DNA of 64,000 nt, from the NCBI GenBank assembly GCA_034008185.1, contig CM067081.1, positions 103,487,265 to 103,551,264 on the forward strand. The letters run 5' to 3'. The notes under the pieces are model-generated. The model made no database searches, was not told the origin of the DNA, and worked only from the letters and a program-made list of their open reading frames with translations. This DNA comes from Gorsachius magnificus. Lineage: Eukaryota; Chordata; Aves; Pelecaniformes; Ardeidae. The position numbers were made by a program, and so were the translations under genes. This document shows positions 1 through 12,360 of this stretch, one piece after another; position 1 is the stretch's first letter, and each line of letters begins with the position of its first letter.

Positions 1-3000
1 AGAAAGCGTCTGGTCTTCTGGGAGGAGAAGAAGAGGAGACGGAGGGAGCGGGTGCCCATGCTGCGTGGAGGTAGTGGCTGATAACAGTGTGGGATGAAGG
101 CCCTTGCTGCAAGGTGGAGGCATATGGGGAAGGAGAACTGGGGAAGCAGACTCACACTCCAGATTTCTGGAGCTGAGCTGGCCACCTTCCACCAGCTGAC
201 TTCAAATCCCTGAAACTTTTACTGACCCCTCCAAGCTGTATTCCCTGTGGCCAAACACAAAGCAGTTCCATTACTGAGAACCCTGGAACTGGCTCTGCAC
301 CACCACTCTCAGTGATACGTAGGTTTGCAGATGAAATTTCAAACAAAACTGAAATCCAGCACCGTCCCAGTAGGCAGAAACCAGAGAAGGGAAAGCTCCA
401 AAGCCAATAAAAAATATTTTGGGTTTAAAATATACACTCATCCCATGCTCTGGATACGTTTACAAACACTGCACAGCCACCTAAAATAAAAGTCTGTGCG
501 TTCTCCGACCTACCACTAGCTCAACCGATCCCGGGAGCACTTCAGTCCCCTGTGGGAAGTCACAGGGACACAGGACCAGGACACGCTGCCTGAACTGATG
601 CCTGCCATGCTGAAGTTGTGTTCCTCGTAGCTGGGGTGCACTTCGATGGGACATGTCCCTAACAGCAAAACTGGTCCTGCCCCCGCTCTCCCCCCACAAG
701 TGCAGTGCAGGGTGTTTGTGCTGCTGCACTATCAACAGGGTTGGTGAGGCGATCCAGCTTTTAAAAGCGCCGGGAAGTTTAAGACAACTCCTCTACTGAC
801 CTGGGCCACCAGAGAAATGTAAGTGGAATTGTGCAGTGGGGCAGCGCAGGTAAGCTTGTACCATGCTGTGCCATGCTGATGTCCTCCTCAGACCCATTAC
901 CCCTGTTATCAGACCTTCCTCACCCTCCTGAATCAACTGGGACTGATAAATCTGGCTCCCACCAAACCTGAACAGTCCAGAAGAGAACTTTATTGGTGTC
1001 TGCTAAATCAAAGCTGGAAGTGGGAAGGTGCCAGGAGCATCCCCACGTGTTTGCAGGGAAGGCACCCCAATCCTTGCACAGGTCAGGATAGTGGCAAAGC
1101 TACAAAGGATCGTTCAGTGGTGAGCCTGGGTCTGCATCACAGACTTCGCCGGTCAGCATGATATGTGTGAGGTTTTTAACAATATTTTGTATGGGGAAAA
1201 GGGAAAAAAAAAAAAAGAGAAAATTGTACTGCAGACAGTTACATTGGAAGAATAGCAAGTACATACATAGCGTTTTCCAGTTGTGGAGAGGCTATATTCT
1301 GTATTATTTAAAGATACGACTATGCTAAGAGGGTTTGCAGCTGTATTTGCTATATAGCTGGTCTTGTAACAGACCAAATACACGTTTCAGACAGACAATG
1401 CAAAAATTCCCCAGTGTCTGCTACGCAGGGAACTGGAACAAGGAAATAGGAAACATGGCTGCCCAAGCAGATGCTGGAAGACACGCCTGGAAGCAGCTTC
1501 TGGCTAATCCTCACACACAGCGATGGAGCGCAGAGGAAAGGCGTAGCCCTGTCTCAACAGCGGCAGCGTGCCCTTGGGCAGAAAGAGCTGTAAGGTAAAG
1601 GCAGCAGGAGACCAGCTCATGGTTTAAATGGCAACGTGCGCTACGCAGCAAGGGACGCTTAGCACGCGCAGGCCTGCGTCTTCCGCTCCCAGGCTACGGA
1701 GCTCGTCTCAGCCACCCCACACTGTCAGTGTGGATGCCCAAAAAGGGGTGCACACCCTCGTCAGTACGTCCTTACTGGCATGGGAGCGGTGAGTGGAGAC
1801 CATGCACCGCCATTGTCTGCTTCCCCACTGGTGCCGCCTGGGGAAGGGGGAGCCTCGCCCAGTGCAAACTGAACCGGACCCTTTCCTTGCCCGAAGGAAT
1901 ATGTTTTCAGATGGACAGACAGGCAGATGTTTGCACCTTTGTTTAGGCTCACAGCTGCAACTCGGCTAACAGAAACATGGGTTTGGCCACTGTGATGATT
2001 AAACAGATGTTAATGGCATGTTTTTCAGTCAAACACTTGAAAATCAACCTCTCTTAAAAATTAAACTGGCAAGAAATGGCCATTGCAGCAAACATTAGCA
2101 GAGCTCTGAAAGAACCCAGTGAATATTTTTTTTTAATTGACTCAACTTGAGGACTTAATGAGTTGACAGGACACTTTTAAACAGGCAAGACTGCTGCCTT
2201 CTCACGATTTCTATCCTGTCCAGCTGTGCCCATCAGGGTGCAGTCTGGATGGAAGGGGGATCAAAGGCTGCATTCATTTCTGTCCATGCTTTAATTTAAA
2301 TTTAGCTCCAATGTGCTTTATTTTGAGCTGCCGTCTTTCTAAGTAATGACATTTTCTGATTAACTGTTGAAATTACTAACGAATTAAAGGCAGTAGTCTG
2401 TCTTCAGGTTGCAAAACCTGTAATAACAAGCTACTAAAAATAATTTAGAGCTTGATTTAAACCCAGGAAAGCGAAGAAATTCCCTGACAGTATTGTCCTT
2501 TGCCATCTTCAACATTTTACACTATTGTAGCAAAACGCATTATCGGCTTGCAGACTGGGAGTTTTGCAGCAACGAGGAAGACTGAGGCCCCTGGGCCCAA
2601 TCCCCAATGTCAAGGTCTACCTGGGCTGGGTCCTTCAAGGGGTCAAACGCTACAGGCGAGTTCCCAGGCTACAGTATCATGTCCAAGGAGGATGTGGCTG
2701 GGGACAGAACCGGAAAACGCTGGTCCAGCAGCGGAACATGGCACTTCAAAGGAAACATTTGTGAGCCTGAGAGCCCATCAGCAAAATGCTTTGCCTCACC
2801 GTGCTGTTGCCTCTTCTGGTGCAGCTGGTGGTGGCAGCTTTCCAAGCACTTCTTGCGGAAGCACGGGGCTGTCGCCCAGGGATGCTCAAATTCTCCTTAC
2901 ACCTCACCTGCGTATGTGATTCAAATTAATTGCTCTCACTTGCCCTTCTGAAGAGATCCAAGGTCCTTGAGTGAAGGAATGATGAAACCTCAGCTCTTTT

Positions 3001-6000
3001 CAAAAGTACAATGGTGCATGAAGAAGCAAGTAAACTCCTAAGTATGTTGCACAAGAGCAGTGAGTAAATTCTGTTCTGGTCAAATGAAAAGTGGATAATT
3101 TACCATTTACCTGCCACATCACCAGGCCTTTTGAAGTCAGTGGTTAACTGCTGACTTCATACGGGTTGTAGGAGAAACCCTGACTTAGGACTGAGATCTT
3201 AGGTTACAAAAAAGTCAAGTCATTCTGTTATTGCGTCTGCTCCCTTTGGTATCTTGTTCTCCTTTAAAGTAACTGGGGGTTTTGTGGTTTGGGTTTTTTT
3301 TTTGACAGCTGTCTAGTTTTGTAATATTTGGGTTTCAGATACTACAGGGATATTAATTCAAACCAGTTGGGTTTATTATATTTTTTGAAGCGGAACATAT
3401 TTGTATTTGTTCTTAAAGAATTTATAGGACACAGTTTTTTACAGACTCCCTGTCTGCGTTCAGACTGACAAGAAGCTAAGTTTCCTGGCACTTCCACAAT
3501 AACAGGTGATATACCTGGCTCGGCAAGGGTGAACCCTATACTGCAGCTTGGATAGCAGTGAAGAAGAGAACCCTTTCGGTGTGACGGCGATGTCCAGCAT
3601 CAACTGATTATGTTATGACTTAAGTGCCTACGTATGTGTACCGCAGATACATTCAGCTGACAGTGACATTTCTAAATCCCTGTAGTCTTGTAATCATAGA
3701 GAATCGATGTACTTCACCTTTCAACTGTTGCAGGAAGAGGACTTCTACACTTCAGCTTTCATAAGCTTAAAACTTGTATTTGAAAAATATTGAACAAATG
3801 TTGTCCTCAAAATATTCAGAATAAATATATATATGTCCAAAAGCACCTAAGTAAGCATTGAAACTACTTGATGACTTTTACAGAAAGATGTTGGCAATGG
3901 GGTTATCCGTCACTGTGTCTCCAAGCAGCAAAAGCTCTGCTATTCCTGTGCTCCCACAAAAATCTCCAGTTTGCTCTCTGCCCTGCAGCTTCTGTAATAC
4001 AGTTCTCTGCAGCCAATATAAAAATAGAGAGCATGTAATGACTTGGAGGTATCATAAAGCAAATTGAATTTAATATCAAAGTAAATAGTAGGGGGTTACT
4101 CTCTTGATGTTGTTTTTCTTTTTCACATTTCATCAATTAAGAAGTTCAATTTTTGAATTTGAATTAAACTGCTGTGAAACCCTCCTTGCAGCGCATGGTG
4201 TCATAAAATTTAGGACCTTTAAGTTTCATTTACACATGAGAGAACACAAGAGTATTGTATAATTATGCCTATGTGAAATACTTTGTATTTTCAAAAGCCT
4301 TAGATGTCAGTGATGGATGACATGCACAGAAAAAAGGAGATCAGACTTTTGTGAATCTCTGGAATTAGCGTATCGTGCAGAAAAAGGTGTGAAGTATTAC
4401 ACACGCTGACGAAGCCCCTTTGGTGGAGTTCTTGGGTCACTCCATGGCATCACGCTGGCACGCTGTTACTGTGCCCTAAGAGTGATTGAAATGCATAATT
4501 AGAACAAAGATGAGGGTGTATTTGAAATAAAGCTTTGCATTCAACTATGGACCGATGATAGTCCAAACGATCGTGTAAGCGTCGTGCCAGGCAACCTTCG
4601 AGCAAGTAACCTGCCACAGTGAAAATTCAGAATCAAGATGCCCTCGAGCTGTAAGATTGTCTCTCCTTACTCTTCTCCTTGTTCTTGGCAGTAAGTCAGA
4701 AAGTATCCCAGTACCACAGAGTCTAAGGTAGGACTGGTGGTTTTCCCACTGTTGCTGCAGGCTGAGCACCGTCAGCCCGTGTCTGCGGTGTGCTTGCACC
4801 TACAGTAATAGCTGTTTTTTCAGTCGAAGAAAGTCAGCTATTTAAAAGCTTTCTTGCAAGAAATGTTCCAAACACCTTGTTCACATCCGTGCTAAAACAT
4901 GAAGAAACGAGCGATTTCACTCCTGAACTAAGATTTCTATGTTTTGTTTAAGCCCAAAGGAATTTTCTATGACTGAATGAATTGTTGGAAAGCAGAGTTT
5001 CACAGCGGCAAAAGTGCACATCGCACTATCACAAGACTCTCACAGATGAGTACTCTATACGCATGGGCTACGGGAGGGCAACTACCTGGGGATGGGATCT
5101 GAAGTGCTCAGGTCAAACCGCTCGCCGTCTTTGCCAGCGCTGTCTTTGCTTAGCCCCTGCTGCAGGCTTTTCCTCCGCGGACAAGAGCAGCAAGGTGCCT
5201 GCTCTCGACAGCCAGATGCGCGCAGGGACTAACTTAGTCGTGGTCCTCCCAGCTCCCAGGTGACAACCATCCTTGAAGGCACGTAAAGATTGCTGCACGG
5301 AGCCGTACAGGAGGAGCGGCTGTGCAGGGCGCAGTCGGCAGCACCGTGTTGCACACCCGCTTACAGGTTCCGCTCGGGCTGGCTTCAGCCCGAGTCACCT
5401 GGATGCTACGTAGAGCAGCTCCACACATCTCAGCTCTGGCCCAGGTTTCCTCGGTTCTTAATAGATGTGGGGTAACAACTGCTCTCCACGCTGTCAATAA
5501 ACAGGCTCCCATAGGCTCTTAAAGTACTGGATACGTGGGCAACTCTTCACCCATGAAAAACATAAAAGGAGTGATACGTCTTCCCGACCGCATTGCGTGG
5601 CAAGGAAAGCCAACAAAAAAGTTAGCCAAACATCATTCTGACAGTTGCACGCAAATCCCATCATAAAACTGTTGTAAATACAGATCTTGCTAGTATAGTT
5701 AGTGTTAGTTAAAATTTGGAAACCTTTTGCATTTAATCAGATTAAAAACCTTGAAATGAACGCAGGCTTGTACTAAGCTATGAAAATTCATCTTGGCGCT
5801 TTGCAACTGAAAACATTAATTTTCTAAGTGTCTTCCTTTGTATACGGTGAGACTTGCCGGACGGTTATTGCAAATCTCATTTGCAAATCACAGTTAACTT
5901 GCTGCAGTTGTGTCTCCCTGTATGCAACTTCCCTAACTATTGAAACCACATCAAAAATTCAGAGCTGGGAGACCCAATTATGAAGTGCGCAGTTTTTACA

Positions 6001-7675
6001 GGTGAATACTTTGGCATGCATCCAGGACCCAGCATAGCCCTGAAACACTTCCAAAGTGAGATTAGCTTAATAACAAATGAATAAAATTTTAAATTATTAA
6101 TCCTGTTTGTATGATTTTTACCTAAACGGGACTCAGTATCTGAATCTCTAACAATTCACAAGTAGCATAAAAGTTTATACGGCACTATTCTTAACTCGCA
6201 AAAAGAAAGGGTCGCACAGCATTCTGCAAACATGAAAGTAAGTACAGGACCAATTCCCAGTTTCTTTATTTATGAGATTTGTGTTTTAATAGGACAGCTC
6301 ATGCAAGTAAAAAGGCAAAGATCTGCTTTTGATCCTTATTTCCAGAGCTTTGCAGACATGGAAAGCACATAGAGGGTGAGCGGTGGAAGCAGAAGCACCG
6401 CAAGGAAGAATGTGATGCTGCTGTGCAGGAAGCAGGCAGCCACGCCGAGCACAGGTGAATGGAGGGGTGACTTGGAGGAGCACATCCGACTTCAGGTAGA
6501 AACAGATGATCACGCAGAGTCAGAGCTTTTCGGCTGGAGGATAGTATGAGACCTTCATGATCCAGTTAGGTACTTTCGAACAAGTTTTTGACATCTTCTG
6601 ATTCCCACCAGACTTTGCATCTATGGCAAAAGCCTCTGTGAGTTAATTGGTACCTGTTTCCCACCCTCCATTTAGTTCATAGATATTTCAACCAACAGGT
6701 ATTTCAGCTTGATGCCAGGAATTGCAGGTTTTTTTCCCTTGCATACATAAAAGAAGGACTAACTGGACTGAATTCAACAAGAAAAAAAAGAAAGAAATGT
6801 GTTTCTTTGTTACCTTGAAATTCTTTTAGTGTTAGTAAGGGCTTTCTGTCATGTGCACTACTTCTATTTAATGATTCAGTGTTGGTTTAATCTTGAGCAT
6901 ATGGTATGTGCCAGTCTGTTGTCAAAGGTAGCTGTGATACACTTTCTTTGCGGGATCAAGAACGGATGGCTTGGGACAGATCACTTTCTCACTCAAGCGT
7001 GAAGAACTCTCATAGCATAGTTACCAAAATCTGAGGGGTTTATTTATTTCAATAAATTTCTTTATTGTAAAATGCCTGTAAGGTAAAGTGATTTTTTTTT
7101 TTTTAATTTCCCTGTAAAAGTCTGGACACATACACATTGTTTTAAAAAAAAACCAGATACATACCAAGCTGGCCATTGTTCATCTCGCACAGCCTCCCCC
7201 AGGACAAGTGAGCCATGAGCCTCCCTGCCAGAACCCCAGGCAAAAATTTGAGAAAACAGATGGGCCTTGCATTGTGCCCTGAAGGTCAATGGACGCCGGC
7301 TCTGCTAGGCCACTGGGAGAAGTAAATTCCTGAGCTGAGGATGTTTCACAAAGCAAGCAGAGCTTACGCTCTCCAGATGTTCAAATTCAGGGTGTGTCAG
7401 CAAAAGCTCTCTGGCTGGTCTCAGCTGTCAAGATAGTGCTTAGAGGAGGAGAAGAGGAAATTCCTTGGGCAGCCTCAGTACAAGCCACGCTGTCTCACTG
7501 GTCCAAACTGGTGGTCTTGGATTCACAGCATCAGAATCGATGCAGGAACCGATGCCTGGAAACAAACACTGTATTGCAAGGGCTGCGTATTTCATAAGGA
7601 ATCTCTCAACAGTGTAGCTCATACACTATATTCCTGTGTAACTATTTCTTAGATTACCCAAAACTTTCCTGTAGT
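1..7675. other. Intergenic, no gene recognised
   Basis: I see no exon-like conserved coding sequence, RNA gene or clear transposon in this stretch. The open frames are short, lack recognisable domains and overlap each other on both strands, most visibly at 2500-2950 (two overlapping frames of 114 and 139 codons in a GC-richer patch) and at 5100-5500. In mammals the neighbour upstream of SCAF4 is the kinase gene HUNK; none of its kinase motifs is visible here. Divergent non-coding RNAs cannot be excluded from sequence alone. Confidence 0.6.
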
Positions 7676-7682
7676 ATGATTA

Positions 7683-7705
7683 TTTTTTTTTTTTATTTTT
7701 TTTTT
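7683..7705. repeat. T-rich tract
   Basis: Two long T runs interrupted by a single A. On the minus strand this is an A-rich tract containing AATAAA, so it could be the tail of an old retroposed copy lying to its right, but no parent sequence is recognised and simple-repeat slippage is an equally good explanation. Confidence 0.6.
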
Positions 7706-8766
7706 GGTCAACCATACTGCTTTGGTTTTCCTTCCAAAAGCTTGGGGATGCACTGTGCAAAGCCTTCCTTCCAGAGCTCATTTGCATCCCACCCATGTTT
7801 TAGTCCACAACCACATCTCTCAACACTGCAGGGTTCCCTTTCTGCACAGCTACACATTGTCCTCAAATCCCAGCTTCTGGCTGGGGCGTCTGAGACTGCC
7901 ACACTGTGGCAGCAAGCAGCAGCTCCTCCAGAAGCCGCCCCCAACTCCCTCACAGGGAACTTGGCCAAAATCAGCCTACCTGAACGATGTTCACTGCATA
8001 CTGTCTGCTCCCATTTATTTTCTCTCTCTCTCAAGGTTGTTTCTTCTTTCTTGCTTGCTTTTCAGCCTCAGAAGCATTAGCGACAAGCCCGAGTCCCCTG
8101 TCACATTGGTTCAGATAAGAACACAAAACAGTGGGACTTCTGGGTCTAGTGATGGTTTAGACCATTTCCCCGTGTCTCCAAATTCCCCCTCAACAGAAAA
8201 AAAAAATATGGTGAAATAATCTTCCCCACAAGATTTTGTTGCCCTTTCTCTTATTGGTGTCCTCAGTAGAATTGGATTTCTTGCCCTCAGCTCTCACTTC
8301 GGCCACTGCTGTGGCCACTTTGGCTCTGGTTTCAGTGACGCCAGGGAAGGATTTGCTTCAAACGCTTAGTTGGCCAGCATTAGCAGAAGGAAAGTTGCCC
8401 AGACTGTTAAAAGTGGCTAGCAGACTACCAAGCTCAGCTGAAAACAGCAATTTCTTCACCAGTGGCCTGCCTGGCAGCCCTAACTGCAGCCGGTTTAGCA
8501 GGACACAGTGCTCAGCAGCTGGCACTGGGATCTGGATAAAGCATCCAAGATGCTCTAGATCTGGCACCACCACCAGATGCGTCTTTTCAAACCCCTCAAT
8601 GGGCAGCTGGCTCCACCACCAGACAGGGGATGTCCAAACTATCTTCACAGTCCTGGGCACCTCTGCTGCAGTCTCAAACTCCTGCACCTCAAGTGTACCG
8701 AGATAACAGTTTTGGAAAGGGTTTTGTTTGGCTCCAGCCTTGTCTCCACATGAAGATCCCGAAGCT
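7706..8766. other. Unassigned GC-richer stretch with overlapping open frames
   Basis: Long open frames occur on both strands: 7704-8219 and 8236-8706 on plus, 7708-8034 and 8358-8687 on minus. No domain, catalytic motif, signal peptide or splice-consistent exon is recognised in any of them. The adjacent LTR at 8773 is a solo LTR with its own target duplication, so this block is not the internal part of that retrovirus. It may be old transposon or untranslated sequence; I do not call a gene. Confidence 0.35.
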
Positions 8767-8772
8767 GCAGAC
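8767..8772. repeat. Target site duplication, left copy
   Basis: GCAGAC directly abuts the TG end of the solo LTR and is repeated exactly at 9138-9143 after its CA end. Six-base duplications are usual for alpharetroviruses and related endogenous elements. Confidence 0.85.
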
Positions 8773-9137
8773 TGTCGGAGTGGGAGACGGACCCCGAGTA
8801 ACGATGAATCTCAATACGAGTATGGTCATTCTCTGTTTATTCGAGTTTTTTTACAGAGTATATATAGACAGGTAAAAGAACACACAGTAGCAACAGCTAT
8901 ATGATTGGCTTACAATCTCTGTTTACATGCCAGGGGGCTTCACACAATTGGTGTGAAACCCTTGTCCAGCGCAGCGAGCTGTTCTGTCTTTCTGAGCCCA
9001 GTTTCTCTTATCTTGTTTACCAGGCTGCTACTTTTCCTTTCCTTGCTCATTAGGGAGAGATCATGGTCTCATCTGCTTCAAGGACTGGATCGCTCATAAT
9101 CGGACCGTGTCCTTTGTTCTGTAGCCATTCCTCCACA
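8773..9137 (-). mobile_element. Solo LTR of an endogenous retrovirus (minus strand)
   Basis: The block is 365 bp, begins TGTCGGAG and ends CTCCACA on the plus strand, giving imperfect inverted ends TG...CA. Read on the minus strand it has the order expected of an LTR: a CCAAT box (plus-strand ATTGG near 8903-8907), a TATA box at 8864-8859, AATAAA at 8841-8836, then a U5-like stretch containing GGGTCCGTCTCCC near the 3' end. The short TATA-to-AATAAA distance (about 18 bp) resembles avian leukosis-type and ERVK-type LTRs. Perfect 6-bp flanking duplications with no internal genes between them show that the provirus was reduced to one LTR by recombination. No viral coding sequence is present. The family name cannot be set without a repeat library. 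Confidence 0.88.
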
Positions 9138-9143
9138 GCAGAC
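9138..9143. repeat. Target site duplication, right copy
   Basis: GCAGAC, identical to 8767-8772, immediately after the CA end of the solo LTR. Confidence 0.85.
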
Positions 9144-10120
9144 TAAAACCAGTCTCCCAGCACCACCGGGAGTGCTGGGTTTTGCACTCCTGTCCAATTC
9201 CTCAGCCAGCTCACCTGCAGAGCCGGCGCTAAGGAGGCCCTCATTCAGTAATGCTAATCCAAGCATCTAAAAAATCATTACTCACACCTCCAAAAATCAT
9301 GAAGCTGGCTTGAAAATAAGCCTTTTCTCTTTTTGTCTTTCCCTTCTGATTTCTGGCTTTTTGAGGTTATTGTTCCACAGGTCATTTAGTCTAGCCCTAA
9401 GCATATGTGATCTCTCAAACATTTGTTTACATAGGTAATCCACGCTCAAATGAACACTCCTGTTTAACAAAATCAGACTAGCCATAGCGAGGAAGTTCTA
9501 CAAATTAGGCCCTAAATATGTATGGAATGACCAAAACCATTTTGGATGTAGAAAGTGCTATTAACAAATTTTCTGCAGAGAGGTTCCAGTCAACACATCC
9601 TTGTAAGTCCTCTGATGGAAAACTGGAAGCCAGTTCCTGCTGGGTCCAAATAAAGCTTTTAAATTTTTTAATGGTAGACTTTGTAGAGAAACAGAGAAGA
9701 GAGTTACAGATAAAAAAATGGTTCTGGGATTGTGTATTTACATGATTACAGCATCGCTCAAATATGTGGTTGAATATGTCAGGATATCAGGTTGATTATT
9801 ACAAAATCCATTAGGTTATTCATTTCTGCACCTGTTTCTATAGCAAACACATACTTTCTCCCTTGAATCGGCACTGATTTATCCACCTGGCTGATGAACA
9901 CTAAGTATCATGAAAGATTTGGCAGGGAAGGGGAATTACTCATGAAAACTTTGGTTTTTGTATCACTTTCAGACCTTACTACTCCCTATCTGCTCTTAAC
10001 TTAAATGGCCAAAAGAGGTAACATGACTGAGGCACTGGTTTCTGCCTATCAAAAATAACATCTTACTCCATTTAAAACATGGCCCATCAATGCATATACA
10101 AAGGAAAAACAAGGAGGAGT
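9144..10120. other. Intergenic, nothing recognised
   Basis: No coding exon, RNA gene or recognised repeat was found. Base composition is ordinary for avian intergenic sequence. Confidence 0.55.
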
Positions 10121-10129
10121 AACAGAAAA

Positions 10130-10720
10130 AAGCTGCTAAATGATCAGAGTATTCCGCACTCCTGTAACCCCATCTGGAAAACAACATCTGGTTCTGCTCT
10201 CCACAATTCAAGGAGTACGTTGGTAAACTGAAGAAAATTAAAAGAGCTATGAGAGTGAAGAAAACCCCAAATAATACACTTCACAGTAGAAGAACTTGGT
10301 CCATTTAAGCCTAGCAAAGGGAGAGGGCGATTGCTCATAGTCTGTATGTCTAAATATGAACACAGGCTCACAGACAAAGCTATAATGAGATCCAGTGGTG
10401 GGGAGCTGAATCTAGACATATTCAAGCTATAAAATAAGACACGTATTTTTAACAGTGAGGGTAATTAACCACCACAGCAACCCAGCGAGGCATTATGGCA
10501 AAGCCTCCTTCTTTGGAATTCTTTAAATCAAAATCAGATGTTTTTCTGAAACACATTGTATTTCAAACAGGAAGCAGCCTGATGCTGTGTGTCAAACGGG
10601 AAGGCAGGCTAGAGCATCGCAGTAGCCCATCTGGCATTATGAACCATAAACTAGAGTTATTCTTTTGTAACAAACCGGATTCTCCTGGGAGAATCAAGAT
10701 AAAGTTTTGCCATTGGAATT
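10130..10720 (+). mobile_element. Ancient CR1-type LINE relic (3' part)
   Basis: The plus strand carries a string of short matches, in the right order, to the 3' half of old amniote CR1 elements. They are a degenerate 'GAACTTGGTCCATTTAAGCCTAGCAAAGG'-like block around 10288-10322, then a block around 10457-10560 with the order 'gtgagggtaattaaccac', 'gaattctttaaatcaaaatc' and 'gatgtttttctgaaacacat', which corresponds to the end of the reverse transcriptase frame and the start of the 3' UTR. The copy is riddled with indels and has no usable frame. The boundaries are approximate. It is much older than the CR1 copy at 39,600-40,645. Confidence 0.55.
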
Positions 10721-10740
10721 GGAAGTTACGTTGTTGGAAC

Positions 10741-12136
10741 AGGGAGAGAAGAAAGGTGAAGCAAAGCATCATTTATAGGGAGAGACACTATCTTTTATTC
10801 TGATAAACTGATACAGTTTAATCAGCTTTCACTAGCTTCTCTGGAGTTTTTTCCAGCTATACCCATTCATCTAAAAATATTTTATCTCCTGACAAACCCA
10901 GCTTCACTTATCATGGAAGATGATTGAAGGACTAGACACAAGCTTGTCATTAGGAAATGCAAAGGGAGAGAGAAGCAGACTTAGAATGAAGATGAGAAGA
11001 AGCTGCAAAACACAGAAGGGTGAAGGACAAACAGGACAAAGTTGTGTTTATGTGATGAATCTAGGGATATATTTAAACACCTAGTGATTAGGTACACAGT
11101 CGAAATGCAGAAATTCTTGGTTTACTCATTACAAAGGTGCTGAGCTCCCAAGTGTGTATGGAATCTAGCACAATATATTAGAAAAGTGACAACAGCTCAG
11201 TTGCTTCATCTGCCTTTCAATTAGGGATATCTATCTCATTTATGGAAAAATGAGAGATCTAACTTCTGATGACCTTGTGCCCTTCTTCTCTTTACTTAGT
11301 TATATTTTGTATGGCATCGGGAGGGGCCTGGCAAGTTGGCTCTCGGTCAAGTAATTCAAGTTTCACAAAACCTTAGATGCAGCGACTTCTGTAAAACAAA
11401 TCATCAGACTATGGAAAAGTGTTAGCTGAGTGGGCAGCAAAGAGATGAATGATTTACAAAGAGAAAACTACAGATAGCTCTGTACAACATAAGGCACATC
11501 CTATTTTTCCCGAGGCACACCTTTCCCAGACCCGCATTATATTGTGTGAAATTTATAACCCTTCAAAACAGAGGCTATCATGGCTTAAAATTGCTGCTCT
11601 GGTACAAGCCATCAGTAACAAGCTTGATTTTGTTGGAATGTTCAGTTGCAGGACGCAGGGCACTTCCAGCTGCTTTCTTGCCCCTGAAGGACCAGAAATG
11701 GAGCAGGAAAACCAAGTGTGATAAGCGTCCAGCCACACTTCTCATCGTCAGCTTGCCTCCAATGCCAGTAATCCTGCAAGCCCCTCACATATATAGCAAA
11801 GTGTTTTACTGTGCCAGACAGTCAAAGTGGGTATGAAAAACCAATCAACTGACTGACAGACAGTGAAGATTATGTAGCAAGAAGATTATAATGGAATACC
11901 TTGTTATTAAGTGCACTGCAGCATTCTGAATCACTCAGTTATGATACAGGTACTCCTTTAGTTTGTCCCCTAAAATACAATAATATAGGATAAGAAATAA
12001 GACAGATGAAAAAAATAGACCTTTATCTTGAAACAAACAGAGTAAGTATTTTTAAGTGGAGCAAAGCCATACATAAATATATTTAAAGGACGATATTCAA
12101 AATTAGTCCATTCTTATAAAAATTTATTTTTAGCAG
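10741..12136. other. Intergenic, nothing recognised
   Basis: AT-rich. No coding, RNA or repeat feature could be supported. Confidence 0.5.
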
Positions 12137-12360
12137 TGTCCTGATTTCGGCTGGGATAAGATTAACCTTAGTGATACAACAGGGTGATTTTTATATTAGC
12201 ATTAGGATTATTTATATATAGCATTACTACTTGAGGGGGTTAAAGGTTTGGACTCTTAATAGCCAAGGTTTTATCCAATCAATTAATAACGATGTATATA
12301 AACATGTCATCCTGTGACCAGATTAAAGCCTCGCTTCCCCAAAACACAAAAATGTGTACA
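12137..12360 (+). mobile_element. Probable degenerate LTR (plus strand)
   Basis: The left end TGTCCTGATTTCGGCTGGGA resembles the first bases of an abundant avian ERVL-type LTR. About 135 bp further on there are a CCAATC box (12275-12280), a TATATAA box (12295-12301) and ATTAAA followed by GCCTCGCTTCCCC (12322-12340), spaced as in an LTR core promoter and polyadenylation region. The right end and a target duplication were not found, so the end coordinate is a guess. It could also be a composite of unrelated old repeats. Confidence 0.45.

Noticed and set aside
8358..8706. Open frames next to the solo LTR, considered as retroviral gag or env
   Set aside because: The LTR at 8773-9137 has identical target duplications directly on both sides, so this DNA is outside the element, and no retroviral motif was seen.
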